Source of the DNA: Planctomycetia bacterium
GTDB lineage: Bacteria > Planctomycetota > Planctomycetia > Gemmatales > HRBIN36
Length of the DNA stretch: 64,000 nucleotides
Reading direction: 5' to 3'
NCBI GenBank assembly: GCA_016795155.1
Contig: JAEUIE010000032.1
Span: forward strand, 124,001 to 188,000
Numbering within the stretch: position 1 is the first letter of the stretch; every line of letters starts with the position of its first letter. The notes under the pieces were generated by a model that saw only the letters and a list, made by a program, of their open reading frames with translations, ran no database searches and was not told the DNA's origin. The position numbers were made by a program, and so were the translations under genes. Positions 1 through 8,379 of the stretch are shown here, one piece after another.

Positions 1-672
1 GTCGATCAGGCAGAAAAATCACCCGATGATGCCTGGAGAAACAATGCAGTTGCAGTTCGGGAACTGGCAAAAGCCTGTGCATCGATCAATGCAACTTTGG
101 TACATTTCAGCACCGACTATGTCTTTGGATTAAACACCAGCCGTAAAGAACCTTATTGCGAAACAGATGCACCGGGGCCGCTGTCAACCTATGGCATCAC
201 CAAGCTGGCAGGCGAATACTTCGCTCAAGCATTCTGTCCAAATCATTTGGTGATTCGAACTTGCGGCCTATATGGACATCATGGAGCAGGGGGCAAAGGC
301 ACCAATTTCGTTGAAACCATGCTGCGGTTGGCGAAGTCCGGCAAAACGATCCGTGTGGTGAATGATCAAAAGCTGATTCCGAGTTCTGCGCGTGATGTCG
401 CGAAAGCTGCCTGCTCACTTTTCCAATCCAATGCCAGGGGTTTGTACCATCTGACCAATGCAGGCGAATGTTCCTGGTTTAATTTCGCACATGCCATTTT
501 TGAATTGTCTGCAGTCAAAGCGGATCTTCAGCCAATCAGTTCGAAAGAGTATGGCAGCCTCGCAGCCAGGCCTGGCTATTCAGTTTTGCGTTCCCAGTTT
601 TCAACAACACCGGCTTTGCCACACTGGAAACAGGCTTTACAAACCTATCTGGAAAATCGGACAGCGAGTTAA
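1..672 (+). CDS. rfbD: dTDP-4-dehydrorhamnose reductase, 5' end outside window
   Basis: Reduces dTDP-4-dehydro-L-rhamnose to dTDP-L-rhamnose, the last step of dTDP-rhamnose synthesis for surface polysaccharide. The frame is open from base 1, so the gene starts before the window. The TTG at 97 lies inside the conserved core and is not the start. Visible family signatures are the STDYVFG strand motif and the short-chain dehydrogenase catalytic pair in YGITKLAGE (Tyr and Lys, YxxxK), followed by the usual RTCGLYG segment. The N-terminal NAD(P)-binding GxxGxxG is missing only because of the window edge. The TAA stop at 670-672 interlocks with the stop of the convergent permease gene (4-base overlap). 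Family assignment is firm; the rest of the rhamnose operon would lie to the left. Confidence 0.9.
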   Translation, partial: VDQAEKSPDDAWRNNAVAVRELAKACASINATLVHFSTDYVFGLNTSRKEPYCETDAPGPLSTYGITKLAGEYFAQAFCPNHLVIRTCGLYGHHGAGGKGTNFVETMLRLAKSGKTIRVVNDQKLIPSSARDVAKAACSLFQSNARGLYHLTNAGECSWFNFAHAIFELSAVKADLQPISSKEYGSLAARPGYSVLRSQFSTTPALPHWKQALQTYLENRTAS

Positions 673-1790
673 CTCTGCATGCCATCCCGGAGTGTATAGG
701 CTAGGGGACCGAAAATAAAAATGGGCATCCAACCTGCCAGTGCTGTTGAGATCATTTCACGTTCGCCCAGATATTTCCCAATCATCGTTGTCACAAAAAC
801 GCTGGCAGCGGCAGCCAGGCAGAGTCCTGTGTTCAGGAAGATATTCCTGCTCGATTCCCGTAGAATTATACCCATACCCAGGGTAATAGAAACGAGAGTC
901 ACCAAGGGGGCTGCCAGGCGCTGATGCAACTGGGTAGCCAGTGCAGGCAATTGTTGTGCGCCGGTTGATTCCATTTCCTGGATTATTTCACCCAGGCTGG
1001 CAAACTGAAACCACATCTTATTGCGTGTGATACGGCGAAAATCCATCTGCTCAATTTTCACAAAGGTCTGGCCTGTGCTGAGGGGAATCATGACTCCTCC
1101 CAAGCCACCTGCTGGTGGTTCAGCAGGCGTGGTGTTATAGAGCAGCCAGCCAGGACTGTTCTGCCTGGAGCCATCGGGCAGAATAGTGCCTTCCGGAAAG
1201 AACCGAGCTTCTTTGGCGAAGATGTGATACATGGTGCCACCAAGTTGGGTTGGCACTGTGCAACTCATATTACGAACCAGTTGCTCAGCAGGAATAGCGC
1301 GTGTTCCTTCCAGTAAAACTCCCGTTCGGTCAAATCCTCCGGTGATGGATTTCGCTTTCTGGCCCGTTGGATCCGCAGCACTGTGTTCCAGTTGGTCGGA
1401 TAGTAAAGGCATGATCAATTCACGATTAATCGTTTGCAGCGTTAGAAAGAATAGGCAGCCAATGTAAATGGGCCTGACGATGCGTCGCGTGGGTATTCCT
1501 GCGGAAAGCAGAGCGACCATTTCATTTTGTCGTTGTATCCAGGCGATGGTAAATGTACTTGCCAGCAGGAGTATCACACCGCAAAGTCGATCAAAAATCA
1601 GCACTAGTTGGTAGCTGTAATAGATGGAGAGTGTTTCCGTTATCGTCTTCTGCATGAACCGCGATGCCTGCAACAATTCCTCAAAATGGCTGAATGCATC
1701 AATGATGACGTAGAGACTGACCAGGCTGACAAAGAGCGCCAGCCAGGCTTTCACAAACGTCTTGATCAGGTAGCGGTCGAGGAGGATCAT
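669..1790 (-). CDS. LptF/LptG-family permease (YjgP/YjgQ)
   Basis: Inner-membrane permease of the type that, with LptB, extracts lipopolysaccharide for transport to the outer membrane. The 373-residue length and the architecture fit LptF/LptG: hydrophobic segments near residues 12-32, 55-80 and 95-115, a periplasmic beta-rich middle (about 120-285), and three C-terminal segments (about 295-365). The opening ILLDRYLIKTFVKAW is typical of the family. Only one of the usual LptF/LptG pair is present, so the symbol is left open. The ATG overlaps the stop of the upstream phosphatase gene by four bases (ATGA), implying translational coupling. No Shine-Dalgarno sequence is visible; a run of seven C residues lies directly before the ATG instead. 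Confidence 0.82.
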   Translation of the reverse strand: MILLDRYLIKTFVKAWLALFVSLVSLYVIIDAFSHFEELLQASRFMQKTITETLSIYYSYQLVLIFDRLCGVILLLASTFTIAWIQRQNEMVALLSAGIPTRRIVRPIYIGCLFFLTLQTINRELIMPLLSDQLEHSAADPTGQKAKSITGGFDRTGVLLEGTRAIPAEQLVRNMSCTVPTQLGGTMYHIFAKEARFFPEGTILPDGSRQNSPGWLLYNTTPAEPPAGGLGGVMIPLSTGQTFVKIEQMDFRRITRNKMWFQFASLGEIIQEMESTGAQQLPALATQLHQRLAAPLVTLVSITLGMGIILRESSRNIFLNTGLCLAAAASVFVTTMIGKYLGEREMISTALAGWMPIFIFGPLAYTLRDGMQS

Positions 1791-2413
1791 GGGGGGGTGG
1801 CAGCTTCTACCTGCGATGAGGATTGATGCATGGCATAGCGCTGTGCTCGTGGTACATAATCAACCAGGTAATTTTTGATGTAAGGATTCTTGACATGGCA
1901 CTGCTTCAGGCTGAAGCCATTGGTCATCAATTCCTGTATAGCTGCATCGGGTGTCCAGCCTTCATATTCAATGCGATAAAAAGCAGCCATCGTTCCGGTA
2001 CGGTGTAACCCTGCTTTGCAATGAAGGAGAATGGGGTAGGCGTTTTTGTCGTCACACACAGCCAGGAATTTTTCGATGGAGAGAGGTTCGCCTGAAGCTA
2101 CCAGCTTGGGTGGCATATAAACGTAATTTACGCCCATCTGCTTGCAGAAAGCAGACTCACGCATCTTCGAATCTGACAGCCGCGGATCGACATCCTCATC
2201 CTGCAGATTAATGATGGTTCGAATGCCGTATCGCTGAATGACATCTTTAAAGCCTGCCATAGTCAGTTGACCGCAACGATACATCTTGCCTTCGGTAACG
2301 ACGCGGATGCGTTTTGTTTGAACGTAGTGATAGCGATAGTAGGCCACGGGCAGCGCAAGGGTTGCCAGGGCAATCAACCCAATAAGAAAACGTGTCACCA
2401 GCAGGCGGACCAT
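1787..2413 (-). CDS. membrane-anchored tyrosine/dual-specificity phosphatase-like protein
   Basis: Probable cysteine-dependent phosphatase. An N-terminal hydrophobic anchor (residues 5-25) is followed by a domain with the segment YRCGQLTMAGFKDVIQRYG and the P-loop HCKAGLHRTG, where C132 and R138 form the CX5R active site. Asp residues in the QDEDVD segment near 71-76 may correspond to other conserved positions. These features match the DSP-like phosphatases related to DUF442. The substrate is unknown. The catalytic domain should face the periplasm if the anchor is a simple N-in signal anchor. The gene is first in a two-gene operon with the LptF/G permease, which hints at an envelope role, but that is inference from position only. 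Confidence 0.8.
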   Translation of the reverse strand: MVRLLVTRFLIGLIALATLALPVAYYRYHYVQTKRIRVVTEGKMYRCGQLTMAGFKDVIQRYGIRTIINLQDEDVDPRLSDSKMRESAFCKQMGVNYVYMPPKLVASGEPLSIEKFLAVCDDKNAYPILLHCKAGLHRTGTMAAFYRIEYEGWTPDAAIQELMTNGFSLKQCHVKNPYIKNYLVDYVPRAQRYAMHQSSSQVEAATPP

Positions 2414-2597
2414 GCGGGTATCCTTCCTAATTTACCAGATCGACATTTCCTCTAATCAAGTTGAACAACAACCAGTTTGGCAGCGAATTGTGGCGAAAAT
2501 CGGTGTTTTGGGCAAGATCATTCGATTACTGCTGCATGGTCATGTACAAATTGACAAATTTCCCAAGTTTCGTTGAAGTTGAAATTGATAGGCTGAA

Positions 2598-3038
2598 ATG
2601 CAGCCAAGAGTGGAAGATATGAAGCGGATTCATCTCATTGTGGGTTGCGGTGGGTTGGTGGCATTCATTGCCTCTGGGCTTTACATGCATTTTGGCCATG
2701 ATCATCTTCGTGGCTTGAGTGATGTACTACGACTGCAGTATCGCTCTACACATCTGTACCTGCTGTTTACATCGTTGATGAATTTGATTTTGGGAATCTA
2801 TGCCACAACACAGTCGCACTGGCGCTATTGGCTGCAACGGGCTGGTTCCGTTCGGGTCATCATCAGCCCGGTGCTGGCAGGATTGGGATTTATCTATGAA
2901 CCTGGCTTATCAGACCTTTACAGGCCATTTTCGTTCTATGCAGCGACTGCCTGTCTAGGTGGAGGGGTGCTGCATGGTTTCAGCAACATTTCATTTCAGC
3001 TTAAACGTGAAACAAGCGTACAAAAGCATCCCGATTAG
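2598..3038 (+). CDS. small integral membrane protein, function unknown
   Basis: A 146-residue protein with about four hydrophobic segments (near residues 15-30, 50-70, 85-105 and 115-135) and short charged loops. I do not recognise a named family. The start is uncertain. ATG 2598 has a weak GATAGG five bases upstream; the in-frame ATG at 2619 (starting MKRIHL) has AAGAG eight bases upstream and would give a 139-residue protein whose first helix begins immediately. It is divergent from the phosphatase/permease operon and sits 70 bases before hpd. Nothing in the sequence suggests an enzymatic motif. Confidence 0.6.
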   Translation: MQPRVEDMKRIHLIVGCGGLVAFIASGLYMHFGHDHLRGLSDVLRLQYRSTHLYLLFTSLMNLILGIYATTQSHWRYWLQRAGSVRVIISPVLAGLGFIYEPGLSDLYRPFSFYAATACLGGGVLHGFSNISFQLKRETSVQKHPD

Positions 3039-3108
3039 CTATTCCCTAGCCCCATGCTGGTGCTTAGGATGAAGTTATCAGTTCTTTATCTTACTGCGTG
3101 AGGTTCCC

Positions 3109-4218
3109 ATGTCTGCGCCAGATTCACTTCCCTTGCGTCGCATTGACCATGTCAAATTTTTTGTCGGCAATGCAAAACAATCCGCTTACTTTTATCGCAA
3201 TGCATTCGGGTTTGATGTACTGGCGTATGCCGGCTTGGAAACGAAAGTGAAGACCGAAGCCAGCTATGTGCTCAAGCAGGGACTGATTACGTTTGTTCTG
3301 ACCTCACCCCTGCATGAAGACCACCCAGAGAATTACCGGTTGATGAAACATGGCGATGGTGTTATGGACATCGCCATCGAAGTTGATGATGTTCAGAAAA
3401 CCTACGATACTGTCATCAAGCGTGGTGCCAAAAGTATCCTGGCACCCAAAACTCTTGAAGATGAGCAGGGACAGTTGGACATTGCCACGATTGCAGCATA
3501 TGGCGATACCCGACATTCATTCATCAATCGTGATCGATACAAGGGTGTATTTGCCCCGGGCTATAAAACACTTGACCCTGACCGCTACGGTCCACCACGC
3601 ATGCAACCGGTGGGACTGAAAGCTATCGACCATATAGTCGCCAACGTGGAAGAAGGTCGCATGCGCGAATGGGTGAAATGGTATGAAGACGTCATGGGGT
3701 TCTCGCTGCTGGTGAGCTTCGATGATAAAGATATCAGCACTGAGTATTCAGCTTTGATGTCCAAGGTCATGCAGAACGGCACGGGAAAGATCAAGTTCCC
3801 CATCAACGAACCAGCACAGGGAAAACGCAAATCACAGATTGAAGAGTATCTCAACTTCTATCATGGCCCTGGAGTGCAGCACATTGCTTTAGTAACTGGT
3901 GATATCGTTAAAACTGTCAGTGCCATGGTGAATAATGATGTCAGTTTCCTCAGGGTGCCTCGCGATTATTACGACACACTGACGGATCGCGTGGGTAAAA
4001 TCAACGAGGATATCGAATCCCTGGCACAACTGGGTATTCTGGTTGATCGCGATGAGGATGGATACCTGCTGCAGATTTTCACCAAACCAGTTGAAGATCG
4101 GCCCACGTTATTCTTCGAAGTGATCGAACGCCACGGTGCACGCAGCTTCGGCAAAGGTAACTTCAAAGCATTATTTGAATCTATCGAACGCGAACAGGCC
4201 AAGCGAGGCACTCTGTAA
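3109..4218 (+). CDS. hpd: 4-hydroxyphenylpyruvate dioxygenase
   Basis: Converts 4-hydroxyphenylpyruvate to homogentisate in tyrosine catabolism, using a non-haem Fe(II) centre. The 369-residue length is usual for the bacterial enzyme. Two vicinal-oxygen-chelate domains are visible. The iron ligands are readable as H175 (AIDHIVANV), H258 (GPGVQHIALV) and E337 (TLFFEVIER). The substrate-region motif FPINEPA near residue 230 and the C-terminal helix GARSFGKGNFKALFESIE are also typical. A GTGAGG ribosome-binding site precedes the ATG. No homogentisate dioxygenase or other tyrosine-pathway gene lies in the window, so downstream use of homogentisate is not shown here. Confidence 0.95.
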   Translation: MSAPDSLPLRRIDHVKFFVGNAKQSAYFYRNAFGFDVLAYAGLETKVKTEASYVLKQGLITFVLTSPLHEDHPENYRLMKHGDGVMDIAIEVDDVQKTYDTVIKRGAKSILAPKTLEDEQGQLDIATIAAYGDTRHSFINRDRYKGVFAPGYKTLDPDRYGPPRMQPVGLKAIDHIVANVEEGRMREWVKWYEDVMGFSLLVSFDDKDISTEYSALMSKVMQNGTGKIKFPINEPAQGKRKSQIEEYLNFYHGPGVQHIALVTGDIVKTVSAMVNNDVSFLRVPRDYYDTLTDRVGKINEDIESLAQLGILVDRDEDGYLLQIFTKPVEDRPTLFFEVIERHGARSFGKGNFKALFESIEREQAKRGTL

Positions 4219-4259
4219 CTTTCCGACTTCCGCAGCCTTGAAAATCCTACGGAGGGACT

Positions 4260-5648
4260 ATGCGTCAACGACACCGCACTCCGTCAATTTTCAGCATGTC
4301 CATGCTGGATGTTCTGTGTTGCGCTCTCGGTGCAGTTATTTTGCTTATGTTGTTGAATTTTGTGACTGCATACAACAAAGCTCAGGCACTCACAACCACG
4401 CAGCATGAATTGAAATCCAGCACTCAGAAACTCGAGGATCAACAGGCTAATCTGCAACTGGTCCGTTCTGACCTTTCCACCTCGCTGGAACTGGTCGATC
4501 TACTCAAATCCCAAGTCAAAGAGCTGACGAGTGAACTGGGGAAATCTCGCAACACTGCCAATACCGATAAAGCTGCTATGGAGGCCAGGCTGAAGAAACT
4601 GCAGCAGGAATTGACAACAGCGCAAGCATTATTGAAACAGGCTCAATCCGATCAGGAAGCTACCGAGGCATTGCTTGCTCAAGTAAAGACAGACCGACAG
4701 GAAGCACTCGATGCTGCCAAGTCTGCGCGTATGGAACTGAATAAAAAGGGCGAAAAACTATCTGCAACGGAAGATCGCATACCACAATTGCAGAAGTCAC
4801 TTTCCGATGCCATGAACCGTAGTGAAAAGGCTCAGGAACGCATTGTTGCCTTGGAAGCAGATCTGTTGAAATTGCGCCAACAACTGGAAACAGCAGGTCT
4901 GAAGCTTGCCAATTCTGAAAAGGAAAAGTTGGCTGCACTCGAAGTTGCCAAACTAGATGCTCAAACCCTGCGAAAACTCCTTGATGAACAACAGGCAACC
5001 AGTGGCCGATTGAGAACCCAGTTGCAAATTGCCTCCAACCGTTTCGCCGGTGTCGATCTGGCAGGCAAACGAGTCATTTTCCTGATCGACAAATCAGGCA
5101 GCATGGGTGCTATTGATTCCAACACCATGGAACCGGGAAAATGGCCAATCGTCTGCCAAACGGTTCAGCAAGTACTCAAGAGTTTGCCAGATGTCGAGAA
5201 GTTTCAAATTATTGTCTTCTCAGACAAGCCCGAATATCCCATGGGAAGTGCTGACCAGTGGATTGATTTCGATCGTGCCAAATCAGCAGACGCAGTGCTG
5301 GCAGCGTTGAATAAAGTAAAACCCGAAGGCAACACGCACATGTATTCCGCCTTCGAAACTGCCTTTAAGTTCAAGGATCAGGGATTGGATGCTGTTTATC
5401 TGTTTTCCGATGGCTTACCTAATATTGGCCCGGGCTTGCCTGCTAATCCGCCCACCGATGAAACGGCTCAGGGTTCACTCTTGGGGAATCACCTGCGTAA
5501 TGCCATACGGCAGCAGTGGAACACGGCATCCACCAAGGTGCGAATTCATGCCATTGGCTTCTTCTACGAAAGCCCCGCACTGGGTGCATTTTTGTGGGGC
5601 TTAACCAGAGAAAATGGCGGCAATTTTGTGGGTATGAGCAAACCTTAG
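4260..5648 (+). CDS. membrane-anchored coiled-coil protein with von Willebrand A domain
   Basis: A 462-residue protein in three parts. Residues 14-36 form one membrane helix preceded by SMSMLDVLCCALG, a form I associate with planctomycete VWA proteins. Residues 45-250 are long heptad-rich coiled coil (Leu/Ala with Glu/Lys/Gln). Residues about 268-460 form a VWA domain with the metal-ion-dependent adhesion site DKSGSMG near residue 276 and a later SDGLPNIG loop. The topology suggests a stalk that holds the VWA domain away from the membrane. VWA domains mediate protein contacts; the partner is unknown. A GGAGGG site lies just before the ATG. The secreted protein downstream, 57 bases away on the same strand, is a possible partner. 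Confidence 0.8.
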   Translation: MRQRHRTPSIFSMSMLDVLCCALGAVILLMLLNFVTAYNKAQALTTTQHELKSSTQKLEDQQANLQLVRSDLSTSLELVDLLKSQVKELTSELGKSRNTANTDKAAMEARLKKLQQELTTAQALLKQAQSDQEATEALLAQVKTDRQEALDAAKSARMELNKKGEKLSATEDRIPQLQKSLSDAMNRSEKAQERIVALEADLLKLRQQLETAGLKLANSEKEKLAALEVAKLDAQTLRKLLDEQQATSGRLRTQLQIASNRFAGVDLAGKRVIFLIDKSGSMGAIDSNTMEPGKWPIVCQTVQQVLKSLPDVEKFQIIVFSDKPEYPMGSADQWIDFDRAKSADAVLAALNKVKPEGNTHMYSAFETAFKFKDQGLDAVYLFSDGLPNIGPGLPANPPTDETAQGSLLGNHLRNAIRQQWNTASTKVRIHAIGFFYESPALGAFLWGLTRENGGNFVGMSKP

Positions 5649-5705
5649 CCTTCAGCCGTTTCATACATTAGCAGTACATGCTTTGTTTTAATGTGAGTAT
5701 TCACC

Positions 5706-7190
5706 ATGTTGCGTAACACCATAAGTCTGGTTGTCTTCACCCTATTTGCTGGCCTGATGCACGCTGAAGATCTCAACACGATGTTGAGCTATGTTCCCAA
5801 AGAAGCCAATGTAGTGATGGCTATCAACCTGAAGAAAATGATGGATTCACCCGTCGCACTCAAAGAAGGCTGGAAAAAGAAAGCAGAAGAAACCTTAGTA
5901 GGACTGCTCCCATTCCCCGATGCTGCCGAAACGGTGGTGGTTGCCGAGCAGCTATTGCCGGGCACGCTGCAGAACAAATGGGAACTCGTTCTGATCTCGA
6001 CGGATAGAGCATTTTCGTTTCTCGACGTAGCCCGTGCTGAGAAAGCTGAAATGGAATCGATAAGCCAGACGCCAGTGATCTTCACCAAGCGAAACACGGT
6101 CATCATTCAGCTTTCCTCCACGTTGATGGGTGTGTTCAGCCCCGCACATCGTCAGGATGTCGCCCGCTGGCTTCGTAATCACAACAACAACATGAAACTC
6201 AGCCCCAAGCTGGCAAAAGTAATGGACTACCTCAGGGCTGGTAACCAGTTCGCTTTGATCTTTGATTTCGAAGACACCCTGGAAATGAGTAAAGTAAGAC
6301 CATTTGTTGCACAGCAGAAAGAAGTGCAGGAAAAGAAACTGAATGTTGATGCGGTCAGTTCCATTTTCAGCAGCATGTCCACCGTGGTATTTACCTTGCA
6401 GGTAAGCGATGCCATTCAAGGGAAAATGCGAACGGAATTTAACACGGAACTGAATGGGAATGCAGAATTGCTGGCATCACTGGTGCTTCAGGCTTTTGAA
6501 GCCATTGGGGCTGACATGGAAGAATATCGTAATGGCAAAATGATTGCTGAATCCAGTGCACTGGAACTGCAGACGGCTTTGACCATTAAGGGATTTCGCA
6601 GCACACTCTGGATGATTCAGCCACATTCGCTGGCTCCCGATATGTCGCGTAAAGCTGCTGAGGCTAAAGATGCCGCAGCAACCGAGGCGCAGAAGGTCTT
6701 CCGTAATATTCAGAACATCGCAAACGTCGCTCACACTCAGGCGGAGAAGAGCAACAACATCGCCCGGGCGATGGTGATTTACGACAATGCAGCTACACGG
6801 CTGGATAAGCTGCCTGTCAATCATGTTGACCAGGAAATTCAGCAATTCGCTGCTGATGTCTCAAGAGCATTGCGGGAAATGGCCAGTATGCTGCATTCCG
6901 GTGTACTGGAAGTACAGACACTCGAAAGCAAAATCCGAACCAACGTGAATGTTGAATATGTGCCAATGACAGGCTTTGGGGCTAATCCCTGGGGGTTCCG
7001 TTTCTGGAATCCCATGCTTCCTCCACAACCTGTTTATAATGTTCAGACAAATCAACCTGATGTAGTTGCAGCCCAACAGGAAGCCATTGCCAAGTCAGTT
7101 CGCAATCGGAATGAGGTATGGCGAAACTTGATCGACAAAAGCGCAACTTTAAAGAAAAATCTCTCCACCAAGTACAATTTACCATTCTAA
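5706..7190 (+). CDS. secreted protein of unknown function
   Basis: A 494-residue protein with a clear signal peptide (hydrophobic residues 5-18, probable cleavage after LMHA, residue 20). The mature part has a mixed alpha/beta N-terminal half (about 25-310) and a strongly helical, Ala/Asn/Gln/Glu-rich segment (about 315-410) that probably forms a helical bundle or coiled coil. A Pro/Asn/Trp-rich stretch and a final helix follow. I recognise no enzymatic motif. The opening of the mature part, about a protein that keeps its components from being overrun (VPKEANVVMAINLKKMM), resembles planctomycete secreted proteins of unknown role. It follows the VWA gene on the same strand and may share its transcript. 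Confidence 0.65.
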   Translation: MLRNTISLVVFTLFAGLMHAEDLNTMLSYVPKEANVVMAINLKKMMDSPVALKEGWKKKAEETLVGLLPFPDAAETVVVAEQLLPGTLQNKWELVLISTDRAFSFLDVARAEKAEMESISQTPVIFTKRNTVIIQLSSTLMGVFSPAHRQDVARWLRNHNNNMKLSPKLAKVMDYLRAGNQFALIFDFEDTLEMSKVRPFVAQQKEVQEKKLNVDAVSSIFSSMSTVVFTLQVSDAIQGKMRTEFNTELNGNAELLASLVLQAFEAIGADMEEYRNGKMIAESSALELQTALTIKGFRSTLWMIQPHSLAPDMSRKAAEAKDAAATEAQKVFRNIQNIANVAHTQAEKSNNIARAMVIYDNAATRLDKLPVNHVDQEIQQFAADVSRALREMASMLHSGVLEVQTLESKIRTNVNVEYVPMTGFGANPWGFRFWNPMLPPQPVYNVQTNQPDVVAAQQEAIAKSVRNRNEVWRNLIDKSATLKKNLSTKYNLPF

Positions 7191-7201
7191 CGAACCTGCG
7201 A

Positions 7202-7229
7202 TTGACAGTACCGGCAGGCACGGTATAGA
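7202..7229 (+). promoter_or_regulatory. sigma-70-type promoter for the MazG-like/rimI pair
   Basis: A perfect -35 hexamer TTGACA (7202-7207), a 16-base spacer and TATAGA (7224-7229, five of six matches to the -10 consensus). It lies in the gap after the secreted-protein gene and about 60 bases before the TTG start of the MazG-like gene. The housekeeping consensus is assumed to hold in this organism. Confidence 0.6.
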
Positions 7230-7290
7230 GCCTTTCGTTCCTGGGCGGCAGACAAGTGCTGGACCGCCTGGGGACGGGGGAAAAAAACGA

Positions 7291-7722
7291 TTGACTCAGT
7301 CTTCCTTGCCTGACGATGCCGTCACTCCCGTGCTTTCTCTGCGCCAGGCCATGCAGGCTTTCGTGGCGGAACGAGCATGGGAACGGTTTCACAGCCCCAA
7401 GAACCTCGCCATGAGCCTGGCTATCGAGGCTGCGGAAGTGATGGAGCATGTGCAATGGCTCGACGCAGAGCAATCCTGGAAAATAGCTGGCGATGAACAG
7501 AGTAAGGCAGCGCTGGGTGAAGAGTTAGTCGATGTTTTCTGCTATCTTCTGGCACTGACCAATGTTCTGAACCTGGATCTGACTCAGATAACGCTGTCGA
7601 AACTCGAAAAAAACAGGAACAAGTATCCTGTTGAGGCGTTTCGCGGACGATATGGAGAAAAGGATCCACAGCCTGCACTTCCCCCGCAGCACGCTGATCT
7701 TGAGAGAGAACGGCGTGCCTGA
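7291..7722 (+). CDS. MazG-like nucleotide pyrophosphohydrolase (RS21-C6/dCTPase type)
   Basis: Probable housecleaning hydrolase that removes pyrophosphate from (d)NTPs. The 143-residue length suits the single-domain all-alpha RS21-C6/MazG-like group. The metal-binding acidic pairs are visible: E46-x2-E49 in EAAEVMEHVQW, and E78-x2-D81 in GEELVDVFCYL. The preceding segment (AFVAERAWERFHSPKNLAMSL) and the later KLEKNRNKYPVEAFRGRYG are strongly typical. The start is TTG at 7291, close behind a G-rich stretch; no ATG precedes the conserved region. It is likely co-transcribed with rimI, although an inverted repeat lies between them. The substrate preference cannot be read from sequence. Confidence 0.88.
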   Translation: MTQSSLPDDAVTPVLSLRQAMQAFVAERAWERFHSPKNLAMSLAIEAAEVMEHVQWLDAEQSWKIAGDEQSKAALGEELVDVFCYLLALTNVLNLDLTQITLSKLEKNRNKYPVEAFRGRYGEKDPQPALPPQHADLERERRA

Positions 7723-7756
7723 TAGGATACGGCATCTTTCGCGGGTGCTGTAAGAC

Positions 7757-7781
7757 AAAAAAACAGCCTTACCAAGGCTGT
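7757..7781 (-). terminator. hairpin with T-run, oriented as a minus-strand terminator
   Basis: An 8-base stem (7763-7770 with 7774-7781) and 3-base loop. Read on the minus strand it is followed by seven T residues. No minus-strand gene ends here. It would stop antisense transcripts that read through past valS into rimI. Read on the plus strand it has no T-run and may simply be an intergenic hairpin between the MazG-like gene and rimI. Confidence 0.4.
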
Positions 7782-7809
7782 CACTTGGGTCACGGGAAAG
7801 GGAGGTCCC

Positions 7810-8337
7810 ATGCCCATGGGCAATGCATCGACAACCGAAACACGTGTTCACATCCGCTGGATGATCCGACGCGATATGCAGGATGTCCTTCATACGGAAC
7901 AGGAGAGCTTTCAGGTTCCCTGGACCGAAGACGACTTCCTCCATTGCCTGAGGCAGCGCAACTGCATCGGCATGGTGGCAGAAAGCAGCGATCAGGTCAT
8001 CGGGTATGTGATCTATGAACTGCACCGCAACCGATTGCACATTCTGAACCTGGCTATTCATCCGCATCACCGCCGCCATCATGTCGGCGCTCAGATCATG
8101 AGCAAACTGATCGGAAAGCTCTCCAGCCATCGCCGGGCCAGAATCACACTGGAACTGCGTGAAAGCAACCTGGTGGCACAACTCTTTCTGAAAGCCCTCG
8201 GCTTCGTCGCCACAAAGGTAGTGAAGAACTACTACGAAGATACCAGCGAAGACGCCTACTTCATGGAGTATCGTCTACCTGGTGAAGTTGCGGATAGCGA
8301 TCACTACACACCGACTAATCGAATCAGCAAGTATTGA
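7810..8337 (+). CDS. rimI: ribosomal-protein-alanine N-acetyltransferase RimI-like (GNAT)
   Basis: Transfers acetyl from acetyl-CoA to a protein N-terminus; RimI acts on ribosomal protein S18. The 175-residue GNAT protein shows the RimI-type opening of the domain (EQESFQVPWTEDDF), the beta-4/alpha-3 acetyl-CoA segment LHILNLAIHPHHRRHHVGAQ, and the ELRESNLVAQLFLKALGF segment that matches the LEVRxSNxxAxxLYxxxGF motif of RimI. The motif-A RRHHVGA is a slightly unusual form of RxxGxG/A. A GGGAGG site is six bases before ATG 7810; ATG 7816 is a less well spaced alternative. The substrate assignment to S18 is by family only. Confidence 0.82.
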   Translation: MPMGNASTTETRVHIRWMIRRDMQDVLHTEQESFQVPWTEDDFLHCLRQRNCIGMVAESSDQVIGYVIYELHRNRLHILNLAIHPHHRRHHVGAQIMSKLIGKLSSHRRARITLELRESNLVAQLFLKALGFVATKVVKNYYEDTSEDAYFMEYRLPGEVADSDHYTPTNRISKY

Positions 8338-8343
8338 TAATCT

Positions 8344-8375
8344 CTAAGCCCATGCATTGCAATGCATGGGCTTAG
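8344..8375. terminator. perfect 32-base palindrome between convergent rimI and valS
   Basis: The left half (8344-8359) is exactly the reverse complement of the right half (8360-8375), giving a 16-base-pair arm with no spacer. It fills the 42-base gap between the ends of rimI (plus) and valS (minus). No T-run follows on either side, so it may work as a bidirectional transcript-end or RNA-stabilising hairpin rather than a canonical intrinsic terminator. Confidence 0.6.
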
Positions 8376-8379
8376 TCCA

